A stretch of 64,000 bases of DNA, taken from Ignisphaera sp. Lineage in GTDB: Archaea > Thermoproteota > Thermoprotei_A > Sulfolobales > Ignisphaeraceae. This document shows positions 8,788 through 16,893 of the stretch, one piece after another. Position 1 is the stretch's first letter. Every line of letters begins with the position of its first letter. The notes beneath the pieces were generated by a model. That model did not search any database. It was not told the origin of the DNA and saw only the letters and a program-made list of their open reading frames with translations. The stretch lies in contig JAVYNU010000003.1 in NCBI GenBank assembly GCA_038735125.1, positions 104,296 to 168,295 of the forward strand, read 5' to 3'. A program made the position numbers and the translations under genes.

Positions 8788-8865
8788 TGTGGCCCCCGCA
8801 GAGACCCCGTATGCATATTCGCCAACGGCTCATTAATCATACGGGTCGGCCGTTTCGGGGGCCGG
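8788..8865 (-). ncRNA. H/ACA guide RNA (single hairpin, K-turn, ACA tail)
   Basis: Read on the minus strand, this forms an 8-bp lower stem (8863-8856 with 8798-8791), a pseudouridylation-type internal loop (left arm AAACGGCCGA, right arm GTCTCTG), a perfect 8-bp upper stem (CCCGTATG with CATACGGG), and an apical GA-GCC-GTT-GGC-GA motif that fits a kink-turn bound by L7Ae. The box ACA (8790-8788) follows the lower stem directly. Fifteen nucleotides separate the top of the pocket from ACA, the known H/ACA spacing. A TATA box lies about 26 bases upstream. The + strand reading, a GC hairpin after rtcB, lacks an ACA box. Confidence 0.85.
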
Positions 8866-8885
8866 ATAACTATTTAAATAATATG

Positions 8886-8896
8886 TATTATAAACC
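8886..8896 (-). promoter_or_regulatory. TATA box and BRE of the H/ACA RNA
   Basis: The minus strand reads GGTTTATAATA. The TATA centre (about 8891) lies about 26 bases from the first base of the RNA's lower stem, the usual archaeal TATA-to-start distance. This supports independent transcription of the guide RNA against the direction of rtcB. Confidence 0.65.
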
Positions 8897-8968
8897 TTAG
8901 GCTAGTTCACAGCTATTTCAAATTAAATTTATATACCTCTACACATTCTATTTCTATGGTAATGTACA

Positions 8969-9649
8969 ATGCCTAAAATACCTGTAAAACTAGTAGAGTG
9001 GAACGAAATTGTAGAGTGGAGCTGGGGTCTAGCAAAAAAGATTGAAAATGATGGTTATGTCCCTGAGATAATAATTGCAATTTCACGTGGTGGTTATGTC
9101 CCAGCGAGGCTTTTATGCGATTTTCTAGGCGTTGAAAATTTGGTGTCGATACAATCTCAGCACTGGACTGAAGCAGCAAAGAAGGGTGAAAGAGCTATTA
9201 TAAAGTTTGAATATGTAATAGATCTTTCTAATATGAACGCATTACTTGTTGATGATATTATTGATACAGGAGAGTCTGTCATACTTGCTAAGGAATATAT
9301 CCTGAAAAAATGGAGGCCCAGGGATCTACGAACTGCAGCACTTCAATGGATATCATCAGTAGCTAAAATAAAGCCTGACTATTACTACATGGAAGTGAAG
9401 GAGTGGTATTGGTTCCAATACCCATGGACAAGACTAGAGGATGTTACACAATTCATTAAAAGAATCTTAGAGTCAACATATAACGAGAAAAAGAAAAGCT
9501 CGTGGAACATTGATGAGATTATTGAAGCGTTTAGAGAATGGTATGGAATAGAGGTAGATAGGAGGTATATTGATGATGCGATAAACATGCTCAAGAAGAA
9601 AGGTATTGTGAAAAAGGTAAACAACGAGCTTATATTCCTACCCCAGTAA
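8969..9649 (+). CDS. Purine-type phosphoribosyltransferase with C-terminal winged-helix-like tail
   Basis: A 226-residue type I phosphoribosyltransferase. The PRPP-binding motif is NALLVDDIIDTGES (about residues 90-103) and the PPi loop region is IIIAISRGGYVPARLL. This family salvages hypoxanthine, guanine or xanthine. The last 65 residues (SWNIDEIIEAFREWYGIEV...INMLKKKGIVKKV) look like a small winged helix, an extension seen in some crenarchaeal members. The substrate cannot be assigned from sequence alone. A TATA-like TTTATATAC precedes it by about 40 bases. Confidence 0.85.
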   Translation: MPKIPVKLVEWNEIVEWSWGLAKKIENDGYVPEIIIAISRGGYVPARLLCDFLGVENLVSIQSQHWTEAAKKGERAIIKFEYVIDLSNMNALLVDDIIDTGESVILAKEYILKKWRPRDLRTAALQWISSVAKIKPDYYYMEVKEWYWFQYPWTRLEDVTQFIKRILESTYNEKKKSSWNIDEIIEAFREWYGIEVDRRYIDDAINMLKKKGIVKKVNNELIFLPQ

Positions 9650-9677
9650 AACTTTGTAATACGAAAGGAATATTTCA

Positions 9678-10286
9678 ATGCTTTCAACATGCAACCAACA
9701 ATTAGATGCTATCTTATTCTCTAGACCATCTAAAACTATTGTGTATGGTGTTGCAGGCAGTGGAAAGACGAATTTCCTATTAAACATACTTAAATGTTCA
9801 AAAATGAATAATAAAAATATTGTTTATATATCAACTGAAGATCCTGTATTTATGAATAGAGCCATCGAGCTAGGTCTCGAATCAAATAATTTTTATTTTG
9901 CATCTGCTCTAAGTCAAGAGCACTTAATTTCATTGATTCTTGAGAGTATACAATTTAATATAGTTATGATAATTATAGATAGCATTAACCACTTGTATAG
10001 AGTTGAATCTGAACGAAATAGTGCATCCAAACTCTTTGTCGACATCCTTGTACTACTGGATTCGTTGAATAAAAAAGGAATCACAGTTGTTGCAAGTGCG
10101 CAGGTTAAACTTGTAGAAAACATTATTGCAGGTTATGAGTACCTCGATATCTGGGCTGATAAAATAATTGAAATAAGAGTGCTTCCAAATAAGACGAGAA
10201 CCATAAGAATTATAAAACCAGCTATTTCTCATGAAATGTCATTTGTTATAACAAGCAAAGGGGTAAAATGGCTCCACAAAACTTAG
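9678..10286 (+). CDS. RecA-fold ATPase of the RadB/KaiC-like group
   Basis: A 202-residue single-domain P-loop protein. Walker A is GVAGSGKT (about residues 24-31), Walker B is NIVMIIIDSINHLYR, and a downstream GITVVASAQVK strand fits the RecA-type core. It lacks the N-terminal helix-hairpin-helix of RadA, so it resembles RadB or crenarchaeal RadA paralogues that modulate recombination. It starts 28 bases after the phosphoribosyltransferase and is probably co-transcribed. Confidence 0.75.
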   Translation: MLSTCNQQLDAILFSRPSKTIVYGVAGSGKTNFLLNILKCSKMNNKNIVYISTEDPVFMNRAIELGLESNNFYFASALSQEHLISLILESIQFNIVMIIIDSINHLYRVESERNSASKLFVDILVLLDSLNKKGITVVASAQVKLVENIIAGYEYLDIWADKIIEIRVLPNKTRTIRIIKPAISHEMSFVITSKGVKWLHKT

Positions 10287-10310
10287 TTCCTAAGCAAACT
10301 CAAAGTTATT

Positions 10311-10526
10311 CTATTTATCGCTAGAATTCGAAGACCCTCCCTTCGCTGTTTTCACATCCTTACTTAACAGATCTGGATATTTGCTCAATAATCTGTATTC
10401 AACATATTTATCTTCTGGCGAAAACCTTGGAGGATGAGGTATAATAGTTTTATTACCACATTTTGGACATATTTCCTTTAAGGTGTATGTTTTACAATTT
10501 GGGCATTTCCTTATTCTCCATCTCAT
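10311..10526 (-). CDS. nop10: H/ACA RNP protein Nop10
   Basis: A 71-residue protein with an N-terminal zinc ribbon ([17 protein letters not shown]) followed by the [16 protein letters not shown] segment characteristic of Nop10. It bridges Cbf5 and L7Ae in H/ACA ribonucleoproteins. The C-terminal tail ([11 protein letters not shown]) is a little longer than usual. It is the last gene of the minus-strand replication/translation operon, and an H/ACA RNA lies 1.5 kb away. Confidence 0.95.
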   Translation of the reverse strand: MRWRIRKCPNCKTYTLKEICPKCGNKTIIPHPPRFSPEDKYVEYRLLSKYPDLLSKDVKTAKGGSSNSSDK

Positions 10527-10531
10527 TAACC

Positions 10532-11350
10532 TTATCCTTTTTGCAATTCTTCTCTTTCAAAACTATATGAATCTATTTCCAGATCCTTTGAAAGTTTTTC
10601 AATGAGTTCTGATATCTTAGTAAAGGCATCTTCAGCTGATCTATATTCGTGCGCCTCAATTTCAATTCTGTATTTTGGGGCTCCTATAGTATATATATCT
10701 ATTTTAATGTTGGAACCTGCAAAGGCATTTTTTACCTCTGTTAATATATTCTTTATTCTATCGATGCCATCTGGTTTATAAGATACTATTTTTGCAATAC
10801 CCCTAATCTTCACAGTTTTTATTACAATATGCTTTTTAGCCTCCTCATAAACTGCCTTAGCCCAAGATTCTTCAATTCCCATTTCCCTTAACTTTTCAGG
10901 TCCTTTCATTACAACCTCTTCTAGTATAGACAACGGATCTATACTTTTTTCGAATTTCGACCAGACTTTTGAATATGCTTCATCAAGTGTTTTTGACATG
11001 TTTTTAGCAACTAATTCTATTATTTTTTGGGCTTTCTGCAATCTTTTCCATCTTAGCATTTTAATCTTTTTCTCTCCTTCCATCACCCTCTTTAATGAGA
11101 TGTCTACTTCTATCTTTGTAGGCTTCTTTTCTACTCTAATTACCTTGCCTACAACAACTTGTTTTTCTTTCAAAATCTCTCTGATATCTTTAACGTACTT
11201 TGTGCTTATCTCACTCCATGGAATAAAGGCTTCAAGATTTTCATACTCTAGCAGATCAGCGTAAGCCCCATAATCAAATACTTTCTTTACTTGGGCCACA
11301 ACTAGCTCTCCTACCTCTGGCACACCTTTTCTTCTAAAAGGCAAGCTCAT
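10532..11350 (-). CDS. eif2a: Translation initiation factor aIF2 alpha subunit
   Basis: A 272-residue protein. It has an N-terminal S1 OB domain ([21 protein letters not shown] with FIPWSEIS), a central helical domain ([18 protein letters not shown]), and a C-terminal alpha-beta domain that contacts aIF2 gamma ([20 protein letters not shown]). Length and domain order are as expected. It is followed directly by Nop10, the conserved archaeal arrangement eL42-eS27-aIF2alpha-Nop10. Confidence 0.96.
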   Translation of the reverse strand: MSLPFRRKGVPEVGELVVAQVKKVFDYGAYADLLEYENLEAFIPWSEISTKYVKDIREILKEKQVVVGKVIRVEKKPTKIEVDISLKRVMEGEKKIKMLRWKRLQKAQKIIELVAKNMSKTLDEAYSKVWSKFEKSIDPLSILEEVVMKGPEKLREMGIEESWAKAVYEEAKKHIVIKTVKIRGIAKIVSYKPDGIDRIKNILTEVKNAFAGSNIKIDIYTIGAPKYRIEIEAHEYRSAEDAFTKISELIEKLSKDLEIDSYSFEREELQKG

Positions 11351-11418
11351 AAAGGTTCTGCCCTCTTTATAATGAAAATATATTACATGTGGCTATACAA
11401 AAACATTTTGTGCTTGGA

Positions 11419-11622
11419 TTATCCTAAAATCCTGACTATCTCAGCATTAACCAATTTAGCTTTTCCTCCAGTAGGCTGAACTATCACTGAGCCACATACT
11501 AGGCATCTTACAGGAAAAGTTGCATGATCAAACACTGGTTGTTCGTTTCCACAAACATTACACTTTACTCTTATAAATTTACTCCGTGGTTCTGGAATTA
11601 GAATCCTCCTTTTTTTGGCCAT
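11419..11622 (-). CDS. rps27e: Small-subunit ribosomal protein eS27
   Basis: A 67-residue zinc-ribbon protein ([20 protein letters not shown]...CLVCGSVI) with the conserved C-terminal [17 protein letters not shown]. It starts ten bases after eL42. A TATA-like stretch in the 68-base gap before aIF2 alpha (around 11370-11390) could give that gene its own promoter. Confidence 0.96.
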   Translation of the reverse strand: MAKKRRILIPEPRSKFIRVKCNVCGNEQPVFDHATFPVRCLVCGSVIVQPTGGKAKLVNAEIVRILG

Positions 11623-11631
11623 GCGGTACCC

Positions 11632-11919
11632 TCACCCATGCTTCTCAGCTAGCTCTGCTCTTTTTAGTCTTATACCTTCTCTATGTATTGTGTATCCACA
11701 TTTAGAACACTTAAGCTTTAGCACAACTTTTTTCGTGACCTTGGCGAATCGCTTTTGTTCCGGCTTTCTCTTTGAGCCATATCCTTCTTGCTTTCTAAGA
11801 TACCTTCTTTGCCCCTGTGCCAATGTTCTTCTTTTACCATGCTTGTATATAGCAACACTATGTTCTGTGTGTGTCTTGCACTTCGGACAATATGTTATTA
11901 TAACTTTTGGTATTTTCAC
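11632..11919 (-). CDS. rpl44e: Large-subunit ribosomal protein eL42 (L44e)
   Basis: A zinc protein near the E site. CxxC pairs occur at YCPKCKTHT and KCSKCGYTI, with [19 protein letters not shown] between them. The open frame extends to an ATG at 11958 (108 residues), but a GTG at 11919 gives [14 protein letters not shown], the family-like N-terminus of about 95 residues. I chose that start. The extra [13 protein letters not shown] segment has no counterpart in eL42. Confidence 0.92.
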   Translation of the reverse strand: MKIPKVIITYCPKCKTHTEHSVAIYKHGKRRTLAQGQRRYLRKQEGYGSKRKPEQKRFAKVTKKVVLKLKCSKCGYTIHREGIRLKRAELAEKHG

Positions 11920-11985
11920 TGTAATCACATCAACCCAGTTGTTTCTTCTATTACCCATTTTTTGCAGGATTTATAAGCAATGTTG

Positions 11986-12477
11986 TTAGAATAAGTCAAT
12001 TACTTTCACAAAACCAAGTATTGAAAGAAGTACAGCCTCACCTATAGGTAGAGGTATTATGTAACCCGGTAACGCTAGCGAAAATCTGATTTGACACGGT
12101 TTTAATATTTTGCATAATACAGCCCCATCTGATAACAATAATGTGTTTTGCAAGATGTTATTAAAGCTATCTAGAGTTTCTTTCAACTTCTTTAAGAAAG
12201 AACCAAAAATGTCTGTATCTATCTGCAAATCACCTCCTACAGCATTAGTTACGGCCAATAAAGATGCTGTGGACAATATCATTGACACGTTTTTATCAAA
12301 TTCAATACACAGATCTTTTAATTCTGCATATTGATTTTCATTGCACCATATCTTCATATCTAAAGTCAGTTTATTTATCGTTTCAAAAATGGCATAAATA
12401 TCCTTAGAACTTATCTTCTCATTATTTAATATAGCATCAAAAATCTTTTTGATTTTCTCATATAATTCTGAGTACAT
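11986..12477 (-). CDS. Candidate GINS complex subunit (Gins51/Gins15-like)
   Basis: A 163-residue protein with no strong motif, but with a GINS-like layout. Residues 1-115 are mostly helical (LYEKIKKIFDAILNNEKIS..., SFLKKLKETLDSFNNILQ). The last 45 residues (VLCKILKPCQIRFSLALPGY, then IIPLPIGEAVLLSILGFVKV) resemble the small GINS B domain, with a strand, a 'lP' turn and a terminal helix. It is directly downstream of priS (eight bases apart), where crenarchaea such as Sulfolobus carry gins15. Size also fits (about 150 residues). The assignment is mostly by position and pattern. Confidence 0.6.
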   Translation of the reverse strand: MYSELYEKIKKIFDAILNNEKISSKDIYAIFETINKLTLDMKIWCNENQYAELKDLCIEFDKNVSMILSTASLLAVTNAVGGDLQIDTDIFGSFLKKLKETLDSFNNILQNTLLLSDGAVLCKILKPCQIRFSLALPGYIIPLPIGEAVLLSILGFVKVIDLF

Positions 12478-12484
12478 AGCTCAG

Positions 12485-13681
12485 CTATCGCCTTATTGAC
12501 ACAAGTTCTGCTACATTTTTAAATACGAGATACGAGGCATATGGGTACTCCGTAACTATGATATCCCCTTTTCTTGCTTTAAATTCTCTATCTATTATTC
12601 TTAATTGAGGTAAATCCACTAATACCCGTAACTGAAGTAGCTCACTACCACTACTAATTGAAACATTATACGAATCCAGCTCAAACTCAGATACATTTCT
12701 AATCAAAAAAGCTTTCCAGCCTGTCTTTCCATTTACACTATTTGGAGCTCTAACAAGATGTGAAATATCTATGGTAACTTTAGAATCTATTGGAATATAT
12801 AATTCATTAAGTATTTCCTCAATCCACTTTGATATAATTTCTGATACTTGTACTAGTTTAGAATAATCAATTTTTTCGCTATAGCCCATTAAAAAACTTT
12901 TTATGTTCTCGTCAGAAACCCTTTTCAATAGGTGTAATGCTATTCTTCTTCTTAAACCACCATCAGTAGCTCTTGGTAATATATATCCTAGCTCTTTTCG
13001 CTCTCTAGCACTACCCATATACATATTTACAACATATTTTCTATCAAAATCATTTAGCGTTATATATGAAACTATTTCTCTTCTCGCTTCTGAGTCCATT
13101 CTATCGAATGGCTGAGACAACTCAACAATTAGGTGGAATCCTCTATTTCCAGAAAAACTCGCTTTATAAGTTAAAAATCCAAAATCATTCTCAATAATGT
13201 CTATAAGCTTAAGCAGATAGCTATGTGCTTTTTCAACGCAAGTCCTGTCCACATGCTCAAATTTTTTAAGTTCTAGATGGCAATATGGACATTCTTTTTC
13301 ATCACTTTTTGCTATATATCCACACCTAGGGCAGAATCTAAAATCTATAACATACTTACTGCAATCCGGAATATCGTTTGAATCTATATCGAATACTAAG
13401 TCACTACCAATCCATCCTTTTTCAGACATTTCATTATTACCTGGGTAGAGGTATTTTGCTGATGAATAATATAGATGACGGGGAACATTTACTAATATGT
13501 ATTCTCTAAGTTGCGTTGACGAGTCAAATGATAAATGACGAACATAGTAATCTGCATCAAAAGGCTGTAAAGCAATCTCCCTGAATGGAAGGTCTTGGGG
13601 GAGTTCTAGAGAAGCCATCCTATAGTATTCTCTAATTTTTTCCTTAAAAAAATCCAGTACCACACCTCTTCTTTGACTCAA
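12485..13681 (-). CDS. priS: DNA primase small (catalytic) subunit
   Basis: A 398-residue archaeo-eukaryotic primase. The metal-binding acidic pair is in SDLVFDIDSND, a zinc-binding module follows (RFCPRCGYIAKSDEKECPYC), and SFSGNRGFHLIVE is the SGxRGxH motif. It forms a heterodimer with PriL, which is not in this window. It is somewhat longer than the Sulfolobus enzyme (about 330). It is located between PCNA and the GINS-like gene, a replication operon. Confidence 0.95.
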   Translation of the reverse strand: MSQRRGVVLDFFKEKIREYYRMASLELPQDLPFREIALQPFDADYYVRHLSFDSSTQLREYILVNVPRHLYYSSAKYLYPGNNEMSEKGWIGSDLVFDIDSNDIPDCSKYVIDFRFCPRCGYIAKSDEKECPYCHLELKKFEHVDRTCVEKAHSYLLKLIDIIENDFGFLTYKASFSGNRGFHLIVELSQPFDRMDSEARREIVSYITLNDFDRKYVVNMYMGSARERKELGYILPRATDGGLRRRIALHLLKRVSDENIKSFLMGYSEKIDYSKLVQVSEIISKWIEEILNELYIPIDSKVTIDISHLVRAPNSVNGKTGWKAFLIRNVSEFELDSYNVSISSGSELLQLRVLVDLPQLRIIDREFKARKGDIIVTEYPYASYLVFKNVAELVSIRR

Positions 13682-13711
13682 TTAACATCACGTTTTTGTT
13701 TTATTACATTA

Positions 13712-14524
13712 TTACTCCATTCTTGGAGCAATGAAAACCTTTAATATGGCTCCTCCAATCATGTCTAAATCTATCTCGCAAGGTATTTCAGGTGCTAATT
13801 TAATTGTAGTAGTTTCTGCAAGCTTCGTTAACTGTGTCAATGTTGAGATATATTCCATGGAATATGAATTAACAAATTCTTCAACATCTTCAGCTATTTG
13901 ATAATCTATCAAAGTACCCGTAGACACATTAAATAGGAATTCTACCTCACCAAGCTCTGTAGAAGCCATTAATGCTAGACCATCTTTTAATGCTTTGATC
14001 TTCGCTACCTCACCCATATCCTCCAGTATTGATAAAGCCACTGAGAGTGCTGGGCCAAGGATTTTAGCAACAACTTTGAATTCTAGAGATAGTTCAGGTA
14101 TTTCCTCATATGATGACGATATAAGTGGTAATATAAAGGTTCTTTGTGTGCCACCTTTAGAAATGAGAGAAAGGCTTAGTCTACTACCATCGCTATATAG
14201 CGCAAGCTTATCTGATTTAGATGCTCTTCTAAGTATTTTCGAAACACCCTCTAGATTTAGAAACAATACCTCATCTTTTTCAACGACATATTCTTCAAAG
14301 GCGGTGGGAGGAATGCTGAAATCCACAAGCATTACCCGACTTGGATCCATAGCCCTTATTCTAACACCCTCATTAGGACTGACCTTCATACCTACAACCT
14401 CTAAATAGTCTGCAAGTGTTCTTAAAACATACCTCCAAATCCTAGCATCTCCAAACACAAATCTAATGGTTGTAGCGCTACTCAATTTTTCCACCAATAA
14501 TAAAGCTGAATACTTTTTAGACAA
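13712..14524 (-). CDS. pcn: PCNA sliding clamp, paralogue A
   Basis: A 270-residue clamp subunit with two repeated PCNA folds. Typical segments are GVRIRAMDPSRVMLVDFSIP, followed by AFEEYVVEKDEVLFLNLEGV, and a C-terminal LAPEIPCEIDLDMIGGAILK ending in FIAPRM. The N-terminus is about 20 residues longer than usual (MSKKYSALLLVEKLSSA); an internal start would give the standard 248 residues. Crenarchaea commonly assemble heterotrimeric clamps from distinct paralogues, and a second copy lies 390 bases upstream. Confidence 0.94.
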   Translation of the reverse strand: MSKKYSALLLVEKLSSATTIRFVFGDARIWRYVLRTLADYLEVVGMKVSPNEGVRIRAMDPSRVMLVDFSIPPTAFEEYVVEKDEVLFLNLEGVSKILRRASKSDKLALYSDGSRLSLSLISKGGTQRTFILPLISSSYEEIPELSLEFKVVAKILGPALSVALSILEDMGEVAKIKALKDGLALMASTELGEVEFLFNVSTGTLIDYQIAEDVEEFVNSYSMEYISTLTQLTKLAETTTIKLAPEIPCEIDLDMIGGAILKVFIAPRME

Positions 14525-14558
14525 AATATAAATGATGCGCTTAAATGAGCGCCTTGAG

Positions 14559-14918
14559 TTATAGGCATTTTAAACCCTTTGTCTTTCCTAATTCAAGAGC
14601 TTTTTTATTGAGCACAATTTTGCATTTATACTCTCCATGTTCTTCATCTATACGTCTACAAGTAATAGCTATCAAATCATTTCCTATATCTGATATGATG
14701 TCTAACATGTTCTTTAAAGGGTTTACAGCTATACATATAACTGGGTTGTTGGATCCAGGACCTAGTATTTCAATTTTTTGCGTATCCTCATCAAATAATA
14801 GAATTAGCTTATCCCCTTCTTCAATATCTAGCAGTAGTCTTAAAGTGGATGGTATTGTTATCCTACCCTTTGAATCAACCTTTACAACATCAGCGTGCAT
14901 CAAGTCACCGTTGTTCAT
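14559..14918 (-). CDS. AbrB/SpoVT-type DNA-binding protein with a second small alpha/beta domain
   Basis: A 119-residue protein. Residues 7-50 form an AbrB swapped-hairpin domain (VVKVDSKGRITIPSTLRLLL, then IEEGDKLILLFDEDTQKIEI). Residues 57-110 look like an ACT-like fold (NPVICIAVNPLKNMLDIISD, LIAITCRRIDEEHGEYKCKI). It starts inside the last codons of the upstream PCNA (ATGA overlap) and precedes the second PCNA by 34 bases. It is therefore embedded in the clamp operon and could be its regulator. Confidence 0.75.
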   Translation of the reverse strand: MNNGDLMHADVVKVDSKGRITIPSTLRLLLDIEEGDKLILLFDEDTQKIEILGPGSNNPVICIAVNPLKNMLDIISDIGNDLIAITCRRIDEEHGEYKCKIVLNKKALELGKTKGLKCL

Positions 14919-15676
14919 GCTCTGGGCGCTATCCAGACCTCTACCCTGCCTCCACCAGTTATCTCAAAAGCTATCTTCAAAGGCTTGTCTGCCCCAAATG
15001 CAATACTGCATTCCTCTGCAAGAGTAAGAAGCTTTGCAACAGCCTTTAAATGTTCAACACTATACCTAGCAATACTGCTACCCACTGAAGATTCTAGGTA
15101 TGTTAATGGTTGAAACTGTTTTAATATAGTTTCATATGACCCTAGATCACCATGAGCTGTAACTTTTATCCCATTTAGCTCTGACGAATATATAAACGAG
15201 GCCTCCTCACCCAAAATACTGATATCCTTTATAACGGATATTAGCTCATCTGCTGGAAGGTTTGCTGACACTTCAAGTTCTACATTCAATGATCCTATTC
15301 TCTCGAAATTAATCTCAGATAGAGGAACTGCATATTCTCTTTCTAAATTACTTCTAACGTTAAAAACCTTAACCTTTAGTTCTCTACCACCGGCCATATA
15401 CTCAAACGATACCTTATCCCTTTTTGTAGCCCTTCTTAGCGATTTGACAAACTCATCTCTATCAGCAATAATTTTTATCTCTTCACTAACGCTATACTCT
15501 TCAAATGCTGATGACGGAATTGAAAATATGATCATGGATACCTTATCGGGTGAAAGCGCCTCAATCGAGAACTGGTCTAATGATACCACAATCGGTATTT
15601 GATCAACAATGCCTTTCAAAGCTTGCGCCACATTCTTTATTACCGCTCCAACAGGATATGTAATTCTTGCACTCAT
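14915..15676 (-). CDS. pcn: PCNA sliding clamp, paralogue B
   Basis: A 253-residue clamp of standard length. It has the same architecture as the neighbouring paralogue (LDQFSIEALSPDKVSMIIFS, AFEEYSVSEEIKIIADRDEF, and the terminal FEITGGGRVEVWIAPRA), but the two are clearly diverged. It opens the operon PCNA-AbrB-PCNA-PriS-GINS-like-eL42-eS27-aIF2alpha-Nop10, judging by tight spacing throughout. Confidence 0.94.
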   Translation of the reverse strand: MSARITYPVGAVIKNVAQALKGIVDQIPIVVSLDQFSIEALSPDKVSMIIFSIPSSAFEEYSVSEEIKIIADRDEFVKSLRRATKRDKVSFEYMAGGRELKVKVFNVRSNLEREYAVPLSEINFERIGSLNVELEVSANLPADELISVIKDISILGEEASFIYSSELNGIKVTAHGDLGSYETILKQFQPLTYLESSVGSSIARYSVEHLKAVAKLLTLAEECSIAFGADKPLKIAFEITGGGRVEVWIAPRA

Positions 15677-15752
15677 GGTGCTACCTCAAACAAAAATTTT
15701 ACCTTTTCAAATCTATAAAATTATCGGCCTAAAATCTCTAAGGCGATTACAT

Positions 15753-16121
15753 ATGAAAATCAGGGTCTTTACAATACTTGGCGGATATACAGCATTAGAG
15801 ATTGATGCAAATAAAGCACCAGAGTTGCTTAATAAACTTAGAGATGTGCTTGGTAAAGGAGGAGAAGATGTAGAGGATACTATAAGAATGATACAACACT
15901 TTGACACCTTCTACAATGTTATGCAAAAAAAGTTTAAAGATTTCCTAACACCTAAAAAAAATGTTAGCGAACTATTGAAAGGAAATGTACTAGTAGACAA
16001 AATAAAGCTTGTTAAAAAAGACAATAGCAAAACAATTGTAATAGTTTTTGATAGATCTATAAGCAGAGAAATGATTAAAAATGCCTTAAATAACCTTGGC
16101 TATGAATACGACGAATACTGA
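15753..16121 (+). CDS. Conserved-looking protein of unknown function
   Basis: A 122-residue soluble protein, divergent from PCNA. I chose the ATG at 15753 because the upstream part of the frame runs back across the PCNA coding strand and promoter. The N-terminus (MKIRVFTILGGYTALEIDAN, then ELLNKLRDVLG) reads like a beta-beta-alpha unit. The C-terminus (TIVIVFDRSISREMIKNALN) suggests another strand and helix. No catalytic motif is evident and I do not recognise the family. Confidence 0.7.
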   Translation: MKIRVFTILGGYTALEIDANKAPELLNKLRDVLGKGGEDVEDTIRMIQHFDTFYNVMQKKFKDFLTPKKNVSELLKGNVLVDKIKLVKKDNSKTIVIVFDRSISREMIKNALNNLGYEYDEY

Positions 16122-16284
16122 ACTTTGCATACTTTTAACTCTGTAGCTACAAAATGTACAACAAATTCCAACACTGTTTATGCCTCCATAACCAAAAAAT
16201 AAATGTATAAGATCTTATATCATATGCTCATTATACCTATTATCTTGATTAAAGACTTTTAGTATAGTTAAGCAGATGATTCAC

Positions 16285-16563
16285 CTATTCTTTTCTTTTT
16301 CTTCTACCCCGCTTCTTAGTGGTCTCGACTTGCATTTGAGGTTGCTGGATAATTGCATCTATAATCTTTTTTGCATCCTCAAATGTGATCTCTCCCTTAA
16401 CTAGCCTATCCCATGTTTCTGAACGAAGAATGAACATCTCTAGTTCTTGAGGTGAAAAAGCTACGTATTCTACCTCTTCACTTTCGGCATATATTTCGCT
16501 AGACTCTTCTTCGAGAGCTTCTCTTCCTTCCTGAGTTTCTGACGAAATTATTTCTTCTTCCAT
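16285..16563 (-). CDS. rpo13: RNA polymerase subunit Rpo13
   Basis: A 92-residue protein with a strongly acidic N-terminal third (EEEIISSETQEGREALEEES), a short helix-turn-helix (MFILRSETWDRLVKGEITF, then EDAKKIIDAI) and a basic Lys/Arg tail (KKRGRRKRKE). This is the exact layout of the Sulfolobus Rpo13 subunit, including the Glu-x-Trp-Asp and Gly-x-Ile-Thr positions. Rpo13 binds in the RNAP cleft near downstream DNA and is restricted to Crenarchaeota. It is monocistronic with A/T-rich flanks. Confidence 0.88.
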   Translation of the reverse strand: MEEEIISSETQEGREALEEESSEIYAESEEVEYVAFSPQELEMFILRSETWDRLVKGEITFEDAKKIIDAIIQQPQMQVETTKKRGRRKRKE

Positions 16564-16701
16564 TTATACACCCTCATTAAGAGGTGACAAACTTATTCAA
16601 ACATTTACATGTTAAAAGCTTTTATAGCAAAACTCTATATGAATAGTTAAGAGAGTTATAGAGCTAATCAATTTTGCGTTATATATTTACGCATTTTTAT
16701 T

Positions 16702-16893
16702 CTAAGCTGTGCTACACTGCCTCAATATGATGAATAATGTAACTGAGGCAAGAATGACTATAACTATGAAAACATTTAGAATATCTGATGCTAACAATTT
16801 GGCTTCAATTGTTAATGCAAATAGGGTAAGCATAGCTAAGATGTTGAATATTAGTATTCTTCTTGATAAACTACTTTCGACACAGATTTTCAT
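16702..16893 (-). CDS. Small two-TM protein, candidate CedA2
   Basis: A 63-residue protein with two hydrophobic helices (about 13-32 and 38-58) joined by a short EAKLLASD turn. The ATG overlaps the stop of the large membrane protein upstream by four bases, which is good evidence that it is a real, translationally coupled gene. In the Sulfolobus DNA-import system the two small membrane proteins CedA1 and CedA2 flank CedA; this one would take the CedA2 place. Sequence is too short to be decisive. Confidence 0.55.
   Translation of the reverse strand: MKICVESSLSRRILIFNILAMLTLFALTIEAKLLASDILNVFIVIVILASVTLFIILRQCSTA

Noticed and set aside
8786..8866. Plus-strand intrinsic terminator for rtcB
   Set aside because: The GC hairpin is followed by GGATAACT, not a T tract, and the minus strand fits all H/ACA rules including an upstream TATA box.
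15753..16121. MoaD/ubiquitin-like identity for the small divergent gene
   Set aside because: The first strands look beta-grasp-like, but there is no C-terminal Gly-Gly and the rest does not fit.
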